Below are positions 25,089 through 35,960 of a stretch of 64,000 nt of DNA, piece by piece (positions within the stretch are counted from its first letter, which is position 1; each line of letters starts with the position of its first letter). The notes below the pieces were generated by a model. The model was not told where the DNA came from, ran no database searches, and was given only the letters and a program-made list of their open reading frames with translations. The position numbers and the translations under genes are program-made. The DNA comes from Dichomitus squalens LYAD-421 SS1 (lineage: Eukaryota > Basidiomycota > Agaricomycetes > Polyporales > Polyporaceae): assembly GCF_000275845.1 (NCBI RefSeq), contig NW_006766883.1, positions 3,197,010-3,261,009 of the forward strand. The letters are read 5' to 3'.

Positions 25089-26216
25089 ATGACGAAGGGA
25101 ACATCACCAGTACCTTTCGACATCCTGAGGCAAGTATTCGACGAGATCAGCTTGCTCGCTGATCTAGCGGCGGCGGCGCTCGTATGTCGTCGTTGGACAG
25201 AACCGGCCCAGATGGCTCTTTATCAGCGTCCCCTTTCGTTCGTATTAGCAAAGCCGCTATCCGAAATCCCTACGACCACATCGCTTTTCGCGCACACCAT
25301 GGAGACATGCCCACACCTCCGGCCCCTCCTGCGCGACATCTCCCTGATTCTGTCAAGCTACTACACCAAAGAGCGTACCGGCTGGCTGCAGCTAATCCCG
25401 GAGAACACCATATGCAAGTTTAAGTACACTGCATCCGTTCCCGACAGTTCGTTAATTCACAACCTCGCAATATTCGACACACCTAGCCTGCTCACCGTAA
25501 CGGAATTCACTATCGGATCTCTTTTCTCGATGGACGAAATCTCTATCGTCCTGTCCCTTCCGTGCCTCACACGTCTCACCCTGGAGTACAACACCTCCTT
25601 CGACGGCCACGTCGACCCCGCCCTTGCAAGTGCGTCCAGCGTCAAACATCTAATACTCACATCCCAAATCAATTGCTGGTGCCCTGGAGCATTCCGCGTC
25701 TTCATCGCGCTCGCGCCGCGCCTCGAGTCCTTCAGCACGAATGGGCCGTTCCACGACCAGCGCTACGCGTCTTGGCGAGATTGGATGGAGGCCGAGATCG
25801 CGAGCCACGGCCGGACGCTCCGCACGCTCATCATCGACGCGCGAAAGATGGAGACGCGACCGAGCACACCATTCCTCGACGACCTCGCGGAGGACAACGC
25901 GTCGCTCGTGCGCTTGCGGATCTTCCCTGGAGCATATACAGCCCTGCTGTTCGGGCGCCTGCCTCCCACTCTGGAGGTGTTGGAGGTCGACCTGGCGTCC
26001 CGCGGCGCTGACGACTTGCAGCCTGGCGAGCCCGCATATGAGGCGCTGCTGGAATGTATCGGTCGTGTGAGGGAGGCGCGGGCTCGTGCGGCGCTGAGGG
26101 AGGTTGTTTTTAGGATGTTTCCTGGTGGCGCATATCCGACTTTTGCGGAGGTGGCGAAGGCGTGCGCTGCGAGTGGGGTCAAGTTCAGGTGCGAGCGGCC
26201 AAGTTTGCAAGCATGA
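25089..26216 (+). CDS. F-box domain protein, single exon
   Basis: Uninterrupted 375-codon frame. The N-terminal F-box reads VPFDILRQVFDEIS followed by AAAALVCRRWTEPAQMALYQRPL, the standard pattern in mushroom F-box proteins. It continues into leucine-rich repeats (CPHLRPLLRDISLIL, LPCLTRLTLEYNTSFD, ASSVKHLILTSQINCW, LPPTLEVLEVDLASRG) and ends with a short basic tail at 26216. It is presumed to be an SCF ubiquitin ligase substrate receptor. The Met at 25089 lies directly before the F-box and matches the usual length of this family. The lack of introns, unlike its neighbours, suggests a recent family copy, possibly retro-derived. Confidence 0.88.
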   Translation: MTKGTSPVPFDILRQVFDEISLLADLAAAALVCRRWTEPAQMALYQRPLSFVLAKPLSEIPTTTSLFAHTMETCPHLRPLLRDISLILSSYYTKERTGWLQLIPENTICKFKYTASVPDSSLIHNLAIFDTPSLLTVTEFTIGSLFSMDEISIVLSLPCLTRLTLEYNTSFDGHVDPALASASSVKHLILTSQINCWCPGAFRVFIALAPRLESFSTNGPFHDQRYASWRDWMEAEIASHGRTLRTLIIDARKMETRPSTPFLDDLAEDNASLVRLRIFPGAYTALLFGRLPPTLEVLEVDLASRGADDLQPGEPAYEALLECIGRVREARARAALREVVFRMFPGGAYPTFAEVAKACAASGVKFRCERPSLQA

Positions 26217-26838
26217 TTCCGCGTCTTCTGATCTGCACTACGAGTTTCCACGATCTTGCGTTGATGTACCGCCCTTTGCTTTCCTACACAGCGAGATAGT
26301 CTCATCGCGAGCGTCGACAAAGGTAGGTACGGCCAAATATGCTACTCAATTATGGGATAAGAGTTGGTCCTCAGCCGGCAATTAGGCAGCGATAAGAAGC
26401 GTCGGAGTATTGCTAGCAAGGCCTCCGACAAATCAACACATCTATATGCGCGTTCTGGTACTAGACGCAGAGATCAATCGTCAGTTGAAATACAGTTGAG
26501 AAGCTGTAGCGTACAACGAACCATATCATAATCACTGGACCCATCACCAAGCTGCCTCAGGAGACTTCCTCCAATTTCACGGAATCATGCACATCCGAGC
26601 ACTTAGCGAACAGTATTCACTTCGTGAAATTAGAGCCTTGATAGTATAGTCGCCGCGTCGCGGTCGTAGGGTCCGAATAAAATAAGCAGTCATTGTTATC
26701 GAGGCATTCAGTACATCAGACAGAAGAACATGTATGAGATGATGAAATGCGCCAAACAAACCATCTGCGAACCAAACCCTTCTACATGAGCTTCGCGCAG
26801 ATACAACGCGGAGACAGCATAACCGCTTGCATACTGGA
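26217..26838. other. intergenic; left edge of the FunK1 segmental duplication
   Basis: The stretch from about 26290 to 26530 is similar to about 32285-32515, for example the shared run GCAAGGCCTCCGACAAATCA. It is the 3' flank of the intact FunK1 gene copied with it. No gene was recognised. Confidence 0.7.
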
Positions 26839-29800
26839 TCAGAGAAGGCGCTTCTTTCCCTTGTACTCGCTAGAAGCAGGTAGGTCAATTTCCTCGGACT
26901 CCTCGTGTCCGGGAGAAGGTAGGCGCGAAACTGCCTTTCGGAGGCGTTCAAGGATCGACAGGTCTTCCTGAGGTTCCATTTGGAGGCGTCCAAGGTTGAG
27001 CTGCAGCCGTTCCTGATTCATGAGACGCCTTTCGGCATAGAAGTAGGTGGGGGGGAGATGAGAACTGCTGGGTCCCGGTTCGTCCTCGACCATCAGCGAG
27101 TCCTCAACCTCGTCCTCCTCCTGCTCATAGCCGACACTGGCGGGGCTGGCGGATCGGCTGTATGATGTGTCCGACAGCATTGAGGGGTCTATGAAGTCTT
27201 CCGAACTCGCGAGGTCCCATAGGGCTCTAGCGGATCGTCCTCTCGAGATCTTGGACGTCCTAGCCCTCGAGGTTTTCTTGCCCCGTCCACCTGAGCCCCT
27301 CGAAGCGCTACTTTGAGAACGCTGGGACACTCGACTGCCCCCTGAGCGACTGGCAGCGTTGTCGCTTGAGACTCCGTCAAGCTTCCTTCGCTTGCTGCCG
27401 GAGCCCGGAGCACCCACGGGTTCCGTGGAAGGGTTGTTTGACGACCTGCTGGGTTGGTCGTCCCAGACGAGGTCAGGACCATTATACTTCCCCTCGTCCA
27501 GAGGCCACGCCTTGGACTCTGCCACTTTGCGCAGAACTCTGTCCATCTCTTTGTGATGAAGGAGTGGCGACCTCGATGCGTCGGGAGGATCTTGCCGAGC
27601 GTCGTTCCTGGAACTTGAAGACTGTTTGGAGTGGGGGGAATCCGACAAGCCCGACGCCTCCGACAACTCCGACTCGGTGTCGCTTCTGGATTGCACTCCA
27701 GTGTCGTCTTCGAGGTCGTCTAGTACAAACACATCCTGGACGGGAAGAATATTGAGACTAGTTTCGTTTGCGAGACGAGGGAGAGAGAGGTGGTAGTAGT
27801 GGTTCTTGCAGAGCGCAGCAAGCTTCTCAAGTGGTCGAATGAGAGGATGCTTGTCAGTCAGCTTGACAAATAGCTCCCCGTCCTTGATCTTGTTGTACTT
27901 CACAATGCTACCTTTCTCGGGATCATCATCAGAAGCAACGTCGTATACGCTGGCGATATGTCGAAGGAGTTGACGGCGATCCGAAGACAGCGCGTTGGGA
28001 ATGTACTTGAGGAGGCACCAGTTCAGGACATGGACAAACGATTCAAGGTCGTCAGCGAGGGTGTGTGGTCTGCCGGGAAACTGCTGCAAACAAGCCGACA
28101 TGAATGGCCACGTTCCCTTAGCAGAAACAATCAAATCAGCCATTTACGTCGCATCTCATAGATGCCAACTTACCGATCGGCCCTCTTGGGTGGCGGGATA
28201 TTCCAATTCAGCTCGCGTCTTTGCAAGGTCCCAGTCAGCAAGCAGACCAACGCGTTGATGTCCAGATTGATGGATCAAGATGTTGCCAGCACTGACGTCT
28301 CTGTGCAGTATGCCGGCCTTGCTCCATGCTAGATAATGGGCTGAATGACTATCGTCAGCAACTGTGTGCCTGGAAAAGAAAGAGAAGAGAGAGAAGAGAA
28401 GAGACGAACCCCTAAACGCAGTATAAATCACTTGGACCAACTCTAAGGATTGTGTGAAGTCCTCGAGGCGAAGACAGACTTCCCACAACACTAGACGGAC
28501 ATGATTACGAGGTAGATACCGAGTGGCTGGTGTACGAGTCTGTTGCTGTCTCCCTTCGAACTTCACGTCACCACCTCCTAGAAGGGTGGGAATGTACAGT
28601 TTGCGCTTCGGGATCTTTTCGCGGAGCTGCAAGTAGATGTCGTACTCGGACTGGGTACGTCCACCCGTGTCCGGCCGCCAACTGTCCTTGATGAACACCA
28701 CACGGTCGTTCGCCATGTCATACGCCACGAACGCCTTCGTGCCTCGCCCAACGAGCGAGCGACCCATGAAAGCAGGCTTTCCGACGAGGAAGTGCCGTTC
28801 AAGGATAGCGTCATGCCGTGACACGGCCTTCTCGCCGTCTGAGAACGGAGCGTCGATGGTGATCTTGTTTGTGGGCCACCCAGTGGAAGTAGCGTTGACG
28901 AGAGCCTGAGATTCAGCTGAGCCGGGGGTGAAGCGGGCGGACAATCCTCTGAACAACTTATCCTCCTCTGCAGAGGAAGGTACGACGGTAGGATCATAGC
29001 CGCGCTCCATACGTGTGGCTAGAGATAGGCGATAGAAGAATCTGCCAATCACCTCTGGACGTTCGAGGTAGTCGAACTTCGAAGTCATGGTGATGCCCGT
29101 GCGGTCATATCGGAGTAGACGCGCTGTATCATCGAGGATGACGATAGCAAAGCAGAACAGCCGGTGCTGCCGATTGAGGACTTCAATGCCATAGTCAATG
29201 AGCTGACCCCTATCTGACTGGTGAGGGAGAGGGAGGGGCGACGTAGGTGCGTCGGCGGTAGTCATGGTCGTCGAGGACGATGTCTTCTTGACCTCGATCA
29301 CAACCTCGATGTGTGGCCAAGAGACGCGAAACCTATCGCCGGCTCCAGCCTGACTATGAGCAGGGCAATCCACCGGGTAGATGCCTAGATCAGGACAAAA
29401 CGTGTTTGTGCCGGATGTGTGGCGGGGTCCTGACGCAGTAGGGTCCGGAAGACGATGGGTACAACGAGCAGTGTAGGCTATCCAGCCGACCGTAGCGAGG
29501 GAACTGTTCAACCCACGAGCCTGAAACCGTTTGTGAGTGGTCACGATTTGCGATAATGCTATCGAATAACGTCTTACTAGTCCAGGGTACATCCCCTCTT
29601 CTTTGTTGTCGAAGTCAACCGTCCATCGCGAGAAAGTGGTTCCTGCGGGAGGATCTCCTCCTGGAAGGCAATCCAAGAACCACTGGTCTTCAGCTTCTTC
29701 GATGTACTCCATCTCTTTGTCAAGGCGACGGCGTCTATTGCCAGCGTCGCCACGAGAGAGAACACCGAAGGAACGGGAAGATTCCTTTGCAACGACTAGC

Positions 29801-29889
29801 GTCCGTGCGCGTAATAGAGTGCCTGGAGCCTGAGTAAGTGTGTTGAGCGAACGATTATTCGCTGACGAGGATTGGGTTTGTGCGGACAT
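26839..29889 (-). CDS. FunK1 fungal-type protein kinase
   Basis: Fungal-specific kinase-like family that is greatly expanded in mushrooms; targets unknown. The start at 29889 (MSAQTQSSSANNRSLN) is followed by an N-terminal domain with EVVIEVKKTSSS, then GKPAFMGRSLVGRGTKAF and VVFIKDSWRP, where the Lys probably acts as the ATP-contacting Lys. The catalytic loop LHRDVSAGNIL and ADWDLA (in place of DFG) follow, then GTWPFMSACLQQF and HTLADDLESFVHVLNWCLL, the FunK1 signatures. Introns at about 29522-29578, 28338-28408 and 28111-28158 keep phase. The tail of about 250 residues is Ser/Arg-rich, has the basic cluster GSKRRKLDG and ends EYKGKKRLL, suggesting nuclear location. No lesions were seen. 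A decayed copy lies at 32598-35048. Confidence 0.9.
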
Positions 29890-31168
29890 GTTGGAAACCA
29901 AGCTAGGATAGAAGAGTGGAGGAGTACGCACGGTTCCACGCAATCTATATAGTAGACCTAGAGGCCGTTTCGTTCGACTCTTGCCTGATTCTCTAGTGGG
30001 TCCCGGGACTGGAATCTGCAACGTGGCGGTTCTGGGACGTCTGAGCGGATTGGAAATGCCAAAGACAAGGAAATTCCTACTTTGGGTAGGATAGGAAGAC
30101 GATTTTCGTGATATCCGCGGATCAGATAACAGAGAAGCTCGGTGACTCATACTATAACCCACCCTAGGACACAATGGCCGCCAAACGTTGTTGTTGCCAC
30201 CGATGGGACAATAAGCGCCATAAACGATTATAGTAGCCGAGCGCCTAAAGGCTGCAACCCCGTCGGAGTTAGGACCTGGCAGTTCGCATAAGTTCATGGA
30301 TACGGTATATCTCAGACCATCGATACGCTGAATCTTCATCTGAGTCATTTCTTGCTTTCTGATGTAGGATGGTCATAGCTATGACCACCCTGCGTCGTTC
30401 CCTATGTGTATTATCCTAGATGCCGCTCATCATGCCTTGTGCGGCCGCGGGCCAATGCAGTGAGCTTTCAAGTGCATTCCAGGTTCGAGAGTTTGTCGCT
30501 AACCAAGACGGAAAGCACACGGGCTGTTCTGCTAGACTGTATTGAACTGCCGTGGGACTGTTCTTTGCACGATCAGCTTCCAGTACCTCAATGCTATTGC
30601 CGTTATCGTACATCGCCGTTTTTTCTATTAGGGCTCTACTAGTAAGTCAGCCGTCAGCATGATCTTCCAGCGCTCTCCGACGTCCACTCAGGAACAGGAA
30701 CATATACTACAGCACTGGGGACGATACGAATCTCTGTCAGAGTATACGCCACCGGTGCAAGCCTCGCTGGCGTCGTGCCCGGACCTCGCGGCCGTACATG
30801 TCGAGTGCAAGAACAGCACCAGACGATCAGTATGCCCGAGTCCGTCGATTAAAGGAATGTTATGTAGCGCGGTGTTATGTCAATTACGAGGTTTGGTCAG
30901 CAGCTCATTCTCCAAACATAGCCCGACTGCACCGGCTTCCTCCGACTTCACGTTTGATAGTAGTCCGTCGTCGGGGTAGGATCATGAAAACCGCTATCTC
31001 CTGGTTGGTTTTGGAGGTTCAGCTGACCTAACACATTCAAGGTACGCTTATATGAAACATAGCGCCACTGAGGAGATGTCAAGGCGAAGATCCCTAGTAG
31101 ATTCTCATAAGTCTACATTAACGTCTACAGTTCCTACCACGTCTACAGCTCTAACCACGAGCTGAACA
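29890..31168. other. intergenic; duplicated FunK1 promoter plus unassigned DNA
   Basis: About 29890-30160 is the FunK1 5' flank, and its counterpart is seen upstream of the pseudogene copy (35049-35330). The rest (30160-31168) has only short frames with no recognisable protein. Confidence 0.5.
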
Positions 31169-32221
31169 ATGGCAAGCCAACAGCCCCTTGCTCTCATCAT
31201 CGGATCCACGGGTGCCACTGGTAATGGTATCACCAAGGCCCTAGCCGCCTCGGGAAACTTCGTGCGTGCTCCTCCAACTTGAATGTCACAGAACCACCTA
31301 CTGAGCACCATCTGAATCGCAGCTTGTGGCGGCCCTTGTCCGCCCATCTTCCCTCCAGAAGCCGGCCGTCTCCGAGCTCCGAGCTCAGGGCGTTGAGATT
31401 CGCGCGGGCGACATCAAGGACGACTCCGAGAGCCTCAAGAACGTCCTCGAGGGTGCGGACATCCTTATCAGCGCCGTCGCCGTCTTTGTCATCCCGGACC
31501 AGCGCGACATATTCCGATTGGCGAAGGAAGTCGATGTCCAGCGCGTCATCCCCTGCGACTTCGGCACCGCATACCGCACACCTTCATAGACGTCGGCTGG
31601 TGGTCGCAGCTCTACCTCTGCCGATCAGGAGCCGTGCGCCCCAAGTGGTGAAGGAGACGACATGAAGGATATACGAAGACGGCAACACGCGGAACCTGGT
31701 CACGCACCACCTGAAGATCGGGAAGTACGTCGCGCGGCGCATCACCGACCCACGACACTAAACCATGCGGTGATCCTGTGGGAGGATGAGGCGAGCCAGG
31801 AGGAGGCTCATGAGATCGGGGAGCGTGTTTCTGGAGAGGGTGACGTGCTGAAGGATAGACAGATAATTGTAAGTGCTTCCTCATGAGGAGCCAGACACTG
31901 TGGGCAGGGCGTTGATATCTATCTTGTAGTGCACGAAGGAGGACTACCTTCCATGCTATTGCGGCGGCGGAAGCCGTAAGTGAAGCCTACCCGAATGATT
32001 TCTTGGCCCATGTCTCGCGCGCCACGAACGAGTATCAGGTCAGCATGCAAGTGTTCGGGGAGAATACGCTCGATAACGCGAAGAAGCTTTATTACGTGAA
32101 CGTCAAGGAACTGTATCCCGATATCCCTCCGCTCTCCTTAGAGTTAGTTGCCAAGGAGTTCTATAGCATGGAGGACTGTGGTATCGTCTATGGCGATTAT
32201 GTGGCAACTCTGTCATGTTGA
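31169..32221 (+). pseudogene. broken NmrA / isoflavone-reductase-like gene
   Basis: The start at 31169 (MASQQPLALIIGSTGATGNGI) gives the GxTGxTG-type NAD(P)-binding site, then LVAALVRPSSLQ, EIRAGDIKDD, GADILISAVAVFVI and RVIPCDFGTAY, as in NmrA-like reductases. The gene is then broken. A deletion that removes the usual segment between CDFGT and FIDVGWW causes a stop at 31587-31589. A further frame change follows near 31610 (WWSQLYL in one frame, LPLPIRSRAPQVV in another). A one-base loss in DPRTLN near 31755 gives a TAA. After that the family sequence resumes (HAVILWEDEASQEEAHEIG, NDFLAHVSRATNEYQVSM, ELYPDIPPLSLELVAKEFY) to the stop at 32221. At least three lesions make a functional product unlikely. 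It lies between the two FunK1 copies. Confidence 0.85.
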
Positions 32222-32284
32222 GATCGGAGCTGCATGGCGGTACTATTTTTCAGAATAGACGATGTGCCCCTTTGCTTACCTACA

Positions 32285-35200
32285 TGGCGAATCAGTCTCA
32301 TCGCGAGCGTCGACGAAAGCAGTACGACCAGATATGCTGCTCACATAGGGGACAAAAGTTGGATCTCGTCCGGCAATTAGGCGGACATACGAAATGTTGA
32401 AGCGTCGCCAGCAAGGCCTCCGACAAATCAACACATCTATATGCGTGTCCTGGTACTACACAGAGATCAATCGATACATGAAATACAATTGGGAGCGTGA
32501 AACGAACCATATCATGACAACATACCCCATCCATCTGAGCCCCTCGAAGCGCTGCTTCGAGAACGCAAGGACACCGAGCGACTAGCAGCAATGTCGCCTA
32601 ACATTGTGCCGAGCCTCCTTCGCTTCTGTCTGAGCCCGAAGCGTCCTTGGGTTCCGTGGAAGGATTGTTTGATGATCTGCTGGGTTGGTCGTCCCATAAG
32701 ATGAGGTCATGACCATCGTACTTCTCCTCCTTAATCCAGTACTCAATGCAGCTCGTATAGAGCAACAAGGCACCCATCTCGTGGTGCGTCAGCAGAGGTG
32801 ATTTGGACGCATCAGGAGGATCCCGCTGTTGATCACTTGCTGGAGTGCAGACGGACGGCAGCCCTTGAGAGATACGTAGCGACTTCGGTACCCGAAAACT
32901 CGGAGCGGGGATATGTTTGAGGCCGTCGTCAATACGTAGATCAGGGAGAGAAAGGTGATAGTAGTGGTCTCGGCAGAGCTCAGCAAGACCCCGGAGTGAT
33001 GGGTTTATGCGATGATTGGTCTGTAAGTGAACAAAGAGTTCACCGTACTTGATTTTGAAGTACTTCTCGCTACTACCTTTCTCGGGATCCTCTGCTGTAG
33101 CAAAGTCGTAAACGGAGGCGATATACTTCGCAACACTCTTGCGATCTGTGTACCAGGTGGTGGGGATGTACTTCAGCAGACACCAGTTTAGCACGTGCAC
33201 GAACGACTCAAGGTCATCAGCGAGCGTGTGCGGCATATCAGGGAACTGTTGCGAACAAGCCGACATGAATGGCCACGTCCCCTGAGCAGATACATTAGCA
33301 CAAGTTTCAAAGCAAACACGCTTCAAGGGTGACCACGTACCGTGACGAGACATTTCTCCAACTCCTTCTGCGTCTTTGCGAGATCCCAATCGGCAAGCAG
33401 GCCAATAGGGCCATCTGCAGAATCGTAGATCAAGATGTTGCCTGCGCTGACATCCCCATGAAGAATATGAGCCTCTTCCCAGGCCCGTTGATGCGCTGTG
33501 CAACTACCGTCAGCATATTCATGTTCTGAGTAACTGGAGGAAGAGACAAACCAGTAAATGCAGTGTAAATCATTCGGGTCAGTTCAAGAGAGTTCTCGTA
33601 TTCCTTCAGGGAACGGCAAACCTACAGCAGCACTAGACGCTGGTGGATACGAGGCACATATCGTGTGGACGGCGTGCAGGTCTTTTGCCGGCTACCTCTA
33701 AACATCATGTCGCCGCCTCCGAGCAGGGTAGGAATGTACAGAACACCCGTGGTGATCCTTGCACGGAGTCGCAAGTAAAATTTGTATTCGGACGCGGAAT
33801 CACGAGTGTCGGGCCGCCCAGCCGTTCTTGATAAATATCACCCTGTCGTTCATCATGTCGTACGCGACGAACGCCTTCGTGCCTCGCCCAACAAGCGAGC
33901 GACCCATGAAAGCAGGCTTGCCGACGAGGAAATGCCGTTCAAGAGTAGCGTCGTGCCGTGACACGGCCTTCTCGCCGTCTGAGAACGGGGCGTTGATGGT
34001 GATCTTGTGTATGGGCCAGCCGGCAGAAGCGAAGTTCTCGAGAGCCTTGACTTCGGTGGAATCGGGTGCAAAGCGGGAGGACAATCCTCTGAAGACTGTT
34101 GTCTCCTCTATCGACGCGCGCGCAACAGTGGGGTCGTAGCCACGTCCTCGTAGTGTGGCTCGAGATAGGCGATAGAAGAATCTGCCGATTACCTCTGGAC
34201 GCTCGAGGTAGTCGAACTTCGAACTCATGGTGATGCCAGTTCGATCATATCGGAGCAGACGCGCTGTATCATCCAGGACGACGATAGCAAAGTAGAACAG
34301 CCGGTGCTGCCGATTGAGGACTTCAATACCATAGTCGATGAGCTGACCCCTATCTGACGGGTGAGGGAGAGGGAGGGGACGAGAAGATGCTTGATTGGAC
34401 ATAGATGCGTCGACAATAGTCCTGGTCGTCGAGGAAGACGTCTTCTTGACCTCAACCACAACCTCAATGTGTGGCTAAGACACGCAAAACTTATCGCCGG
34501 ATCTAGCCTGACTATGAGCAGGGCAATCTACCGGGTAGATGCCTAGAGGACAGGACGTGTTTGTGCCAGATCTATGCCGGGGTCCTGACGCTGTAGGGTC
34601 CGGAACACGATGGATACGGCGAGCAGTGTAGGCTGTCTAGCCGACGGTCGCGAGTGAACTGTTCAACCCACGAGCCTGAATCAGTTTTCAGTGGTCACGA
34701 TTTGCAATAGCTCTGACGAACGACTCGGATGTCTTACCAGTCCAGAATACATTCCCTTCACTCTGTTGTCGAAGTCAACAGCCCACAGCGAGTAAGTGGT
34801 CCCTGCGGGAGGATCCTCTCCTGGAAGGCAATTCAGGAACCACTGGTCTTCATCTTCTTCGATGTACTTCATCTCTTTGTCAAGACGACGACAACTATTG
34901 GCAGCTTCGTCACGAGAGGGAATGCCGAGGGGATGGGAAGACTCCTTTGCAACTACCAGCGCCCGTGCGCGTAATAGAGCAGCTCAACACTAAGGAAGTT
35001 GTTGGGCGAGCAATTATCCGCTGATAAGGATTGGGTTTGTGTGGTCATATCAAAAACCGAGCTAGGATAGAAGAGTGGAGGAGCACGCACGATTCCACGC
35101 AAACTGTATGGTATGCTCAGAGGTCCCTTGCTTCTACTTTTACCTGAATCTCGAGCGGGTTTCGAGACCGGAATCTGCAACATGACGGTTCTGAGACGTT

Positions 35201-35340
35201 GGAGCGGATTGGAAATGCCATACGCAAACCAAGGAGATTCCTCACTTTTGGATGGAAAGGTGGACGATATTCCTGGTATCTGCGAATCAGATATCAGAGA
35301 AGCCGAGTGACACATACTAGACCGCACCCTAAGACACGAT
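32285..35340 (-). repeat. segmental duplicate of the 26.3-30.15 kb FunK1 block
   Basis: Both flanks and the gene body are similar to the intact FunK1 block in the same orientation. The 3' flank (32285-32520) matches 26290-26530, and the 5' flank (35049-35330) matches 29890-30150. The copy is shorter, mainly because most of the Ser/Arg-rich C-terminal coding tail (about 26.84-27.3 kb in the parent) is absent. Confidence 0.85.
32598..35048 (-). pseudogene. decayed FunK1 kinase copy
   Basis: Second copy of the kinase at 26839-29889, beginning at the equivalent Met (MTTQTQSLSADN, 35048). Conserved parts include DEDQWFLNCLPG, EVKKTSSSTT, SRHDATLERHFLVGKPAFMG, GTWPFMSACSQQF and TLADDLESFVHVLNWCLLKY. 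Lesions seen: the N-terminal frame ends early (VELLYYAHGRW, stop); a TAG at 34637-34639 replaces the Trp codon in ATVGWIAYTA; a TAG at 34475-34477 replaces the Trp of VSWPHIE; and a frameshift at about 33812-33822, just after the FIK Lys, ends the frame as WAARHS. The C-terminal tail is truncated after PSTEPKDASGSDRS. These breaks remove a contiguous kinase. The downstream half still has a long open frame (32598-33503). Confidence 0.9.
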
Positions 35341-35960
35341 GTGCGCCGACTCGGAAACTGATATGCCCCCTGTGCGCTAACGTCGTGCCCGCCCGAAAGG
35401 CACCGGGCCAGGGCTCCGCGTCGTGAAGCGCCAGACAAGCCGTATGGGAAGGGGAGGAAGCTCGCGCCGGGATAGGATGTTGAGGTTGGGGAGGTTGGTT
35501 TGGGGATGGTCCACTCGTTCCAAGTTCCGTTATCATTCAGGCGAGTGAATCCCATAGGAATTCACCGCCGCGACTCCACCAGGAGGAGATGGCCTCGGAC
35601 TTCGTCGTCGTCGTTGCCTCCCTTACTGCGCATGGAAGGGCGCTATCCTTTGCAGAAGCGCTATTCCTGATTGTGATATGACCCGGGTTTTCCTGCGTCT
35701 CCCTCTCTGACTGTGTGGCTTACGTCACTGAACAGGTCCCTTAGGTGGGAAACGATACTGGTATCCAGTACATCTAGCAATCTGTATTGGCATATGCGCC
35801 GTTTACTGCCGCACCTGTACTTTGTACGCGGAATATAAATTCTTGAATTAAATATATATATATATATTAAGCGCCATGGATCGGACTTTGTAAGTACAGC
35901 GTCTGGTCAGATTTGGGTAACCGAGCGCCGAAATGCTTCAGATACGCCATATTCTCGGCC
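35049..35960. other. intergenic; duplicated FunK1 5' flank and AT repeat
   Basis: 35049-35330 is homologous to the region upstream of the intact FunK1 gene. A dinucleotide run (AT) at 35852-35867 and an AT-rich TATAAAT-like stretch near 35833-35839 lie 95-130 bases before the MOSC gene start and could serve as its promoter core. Confidence 0.55.
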
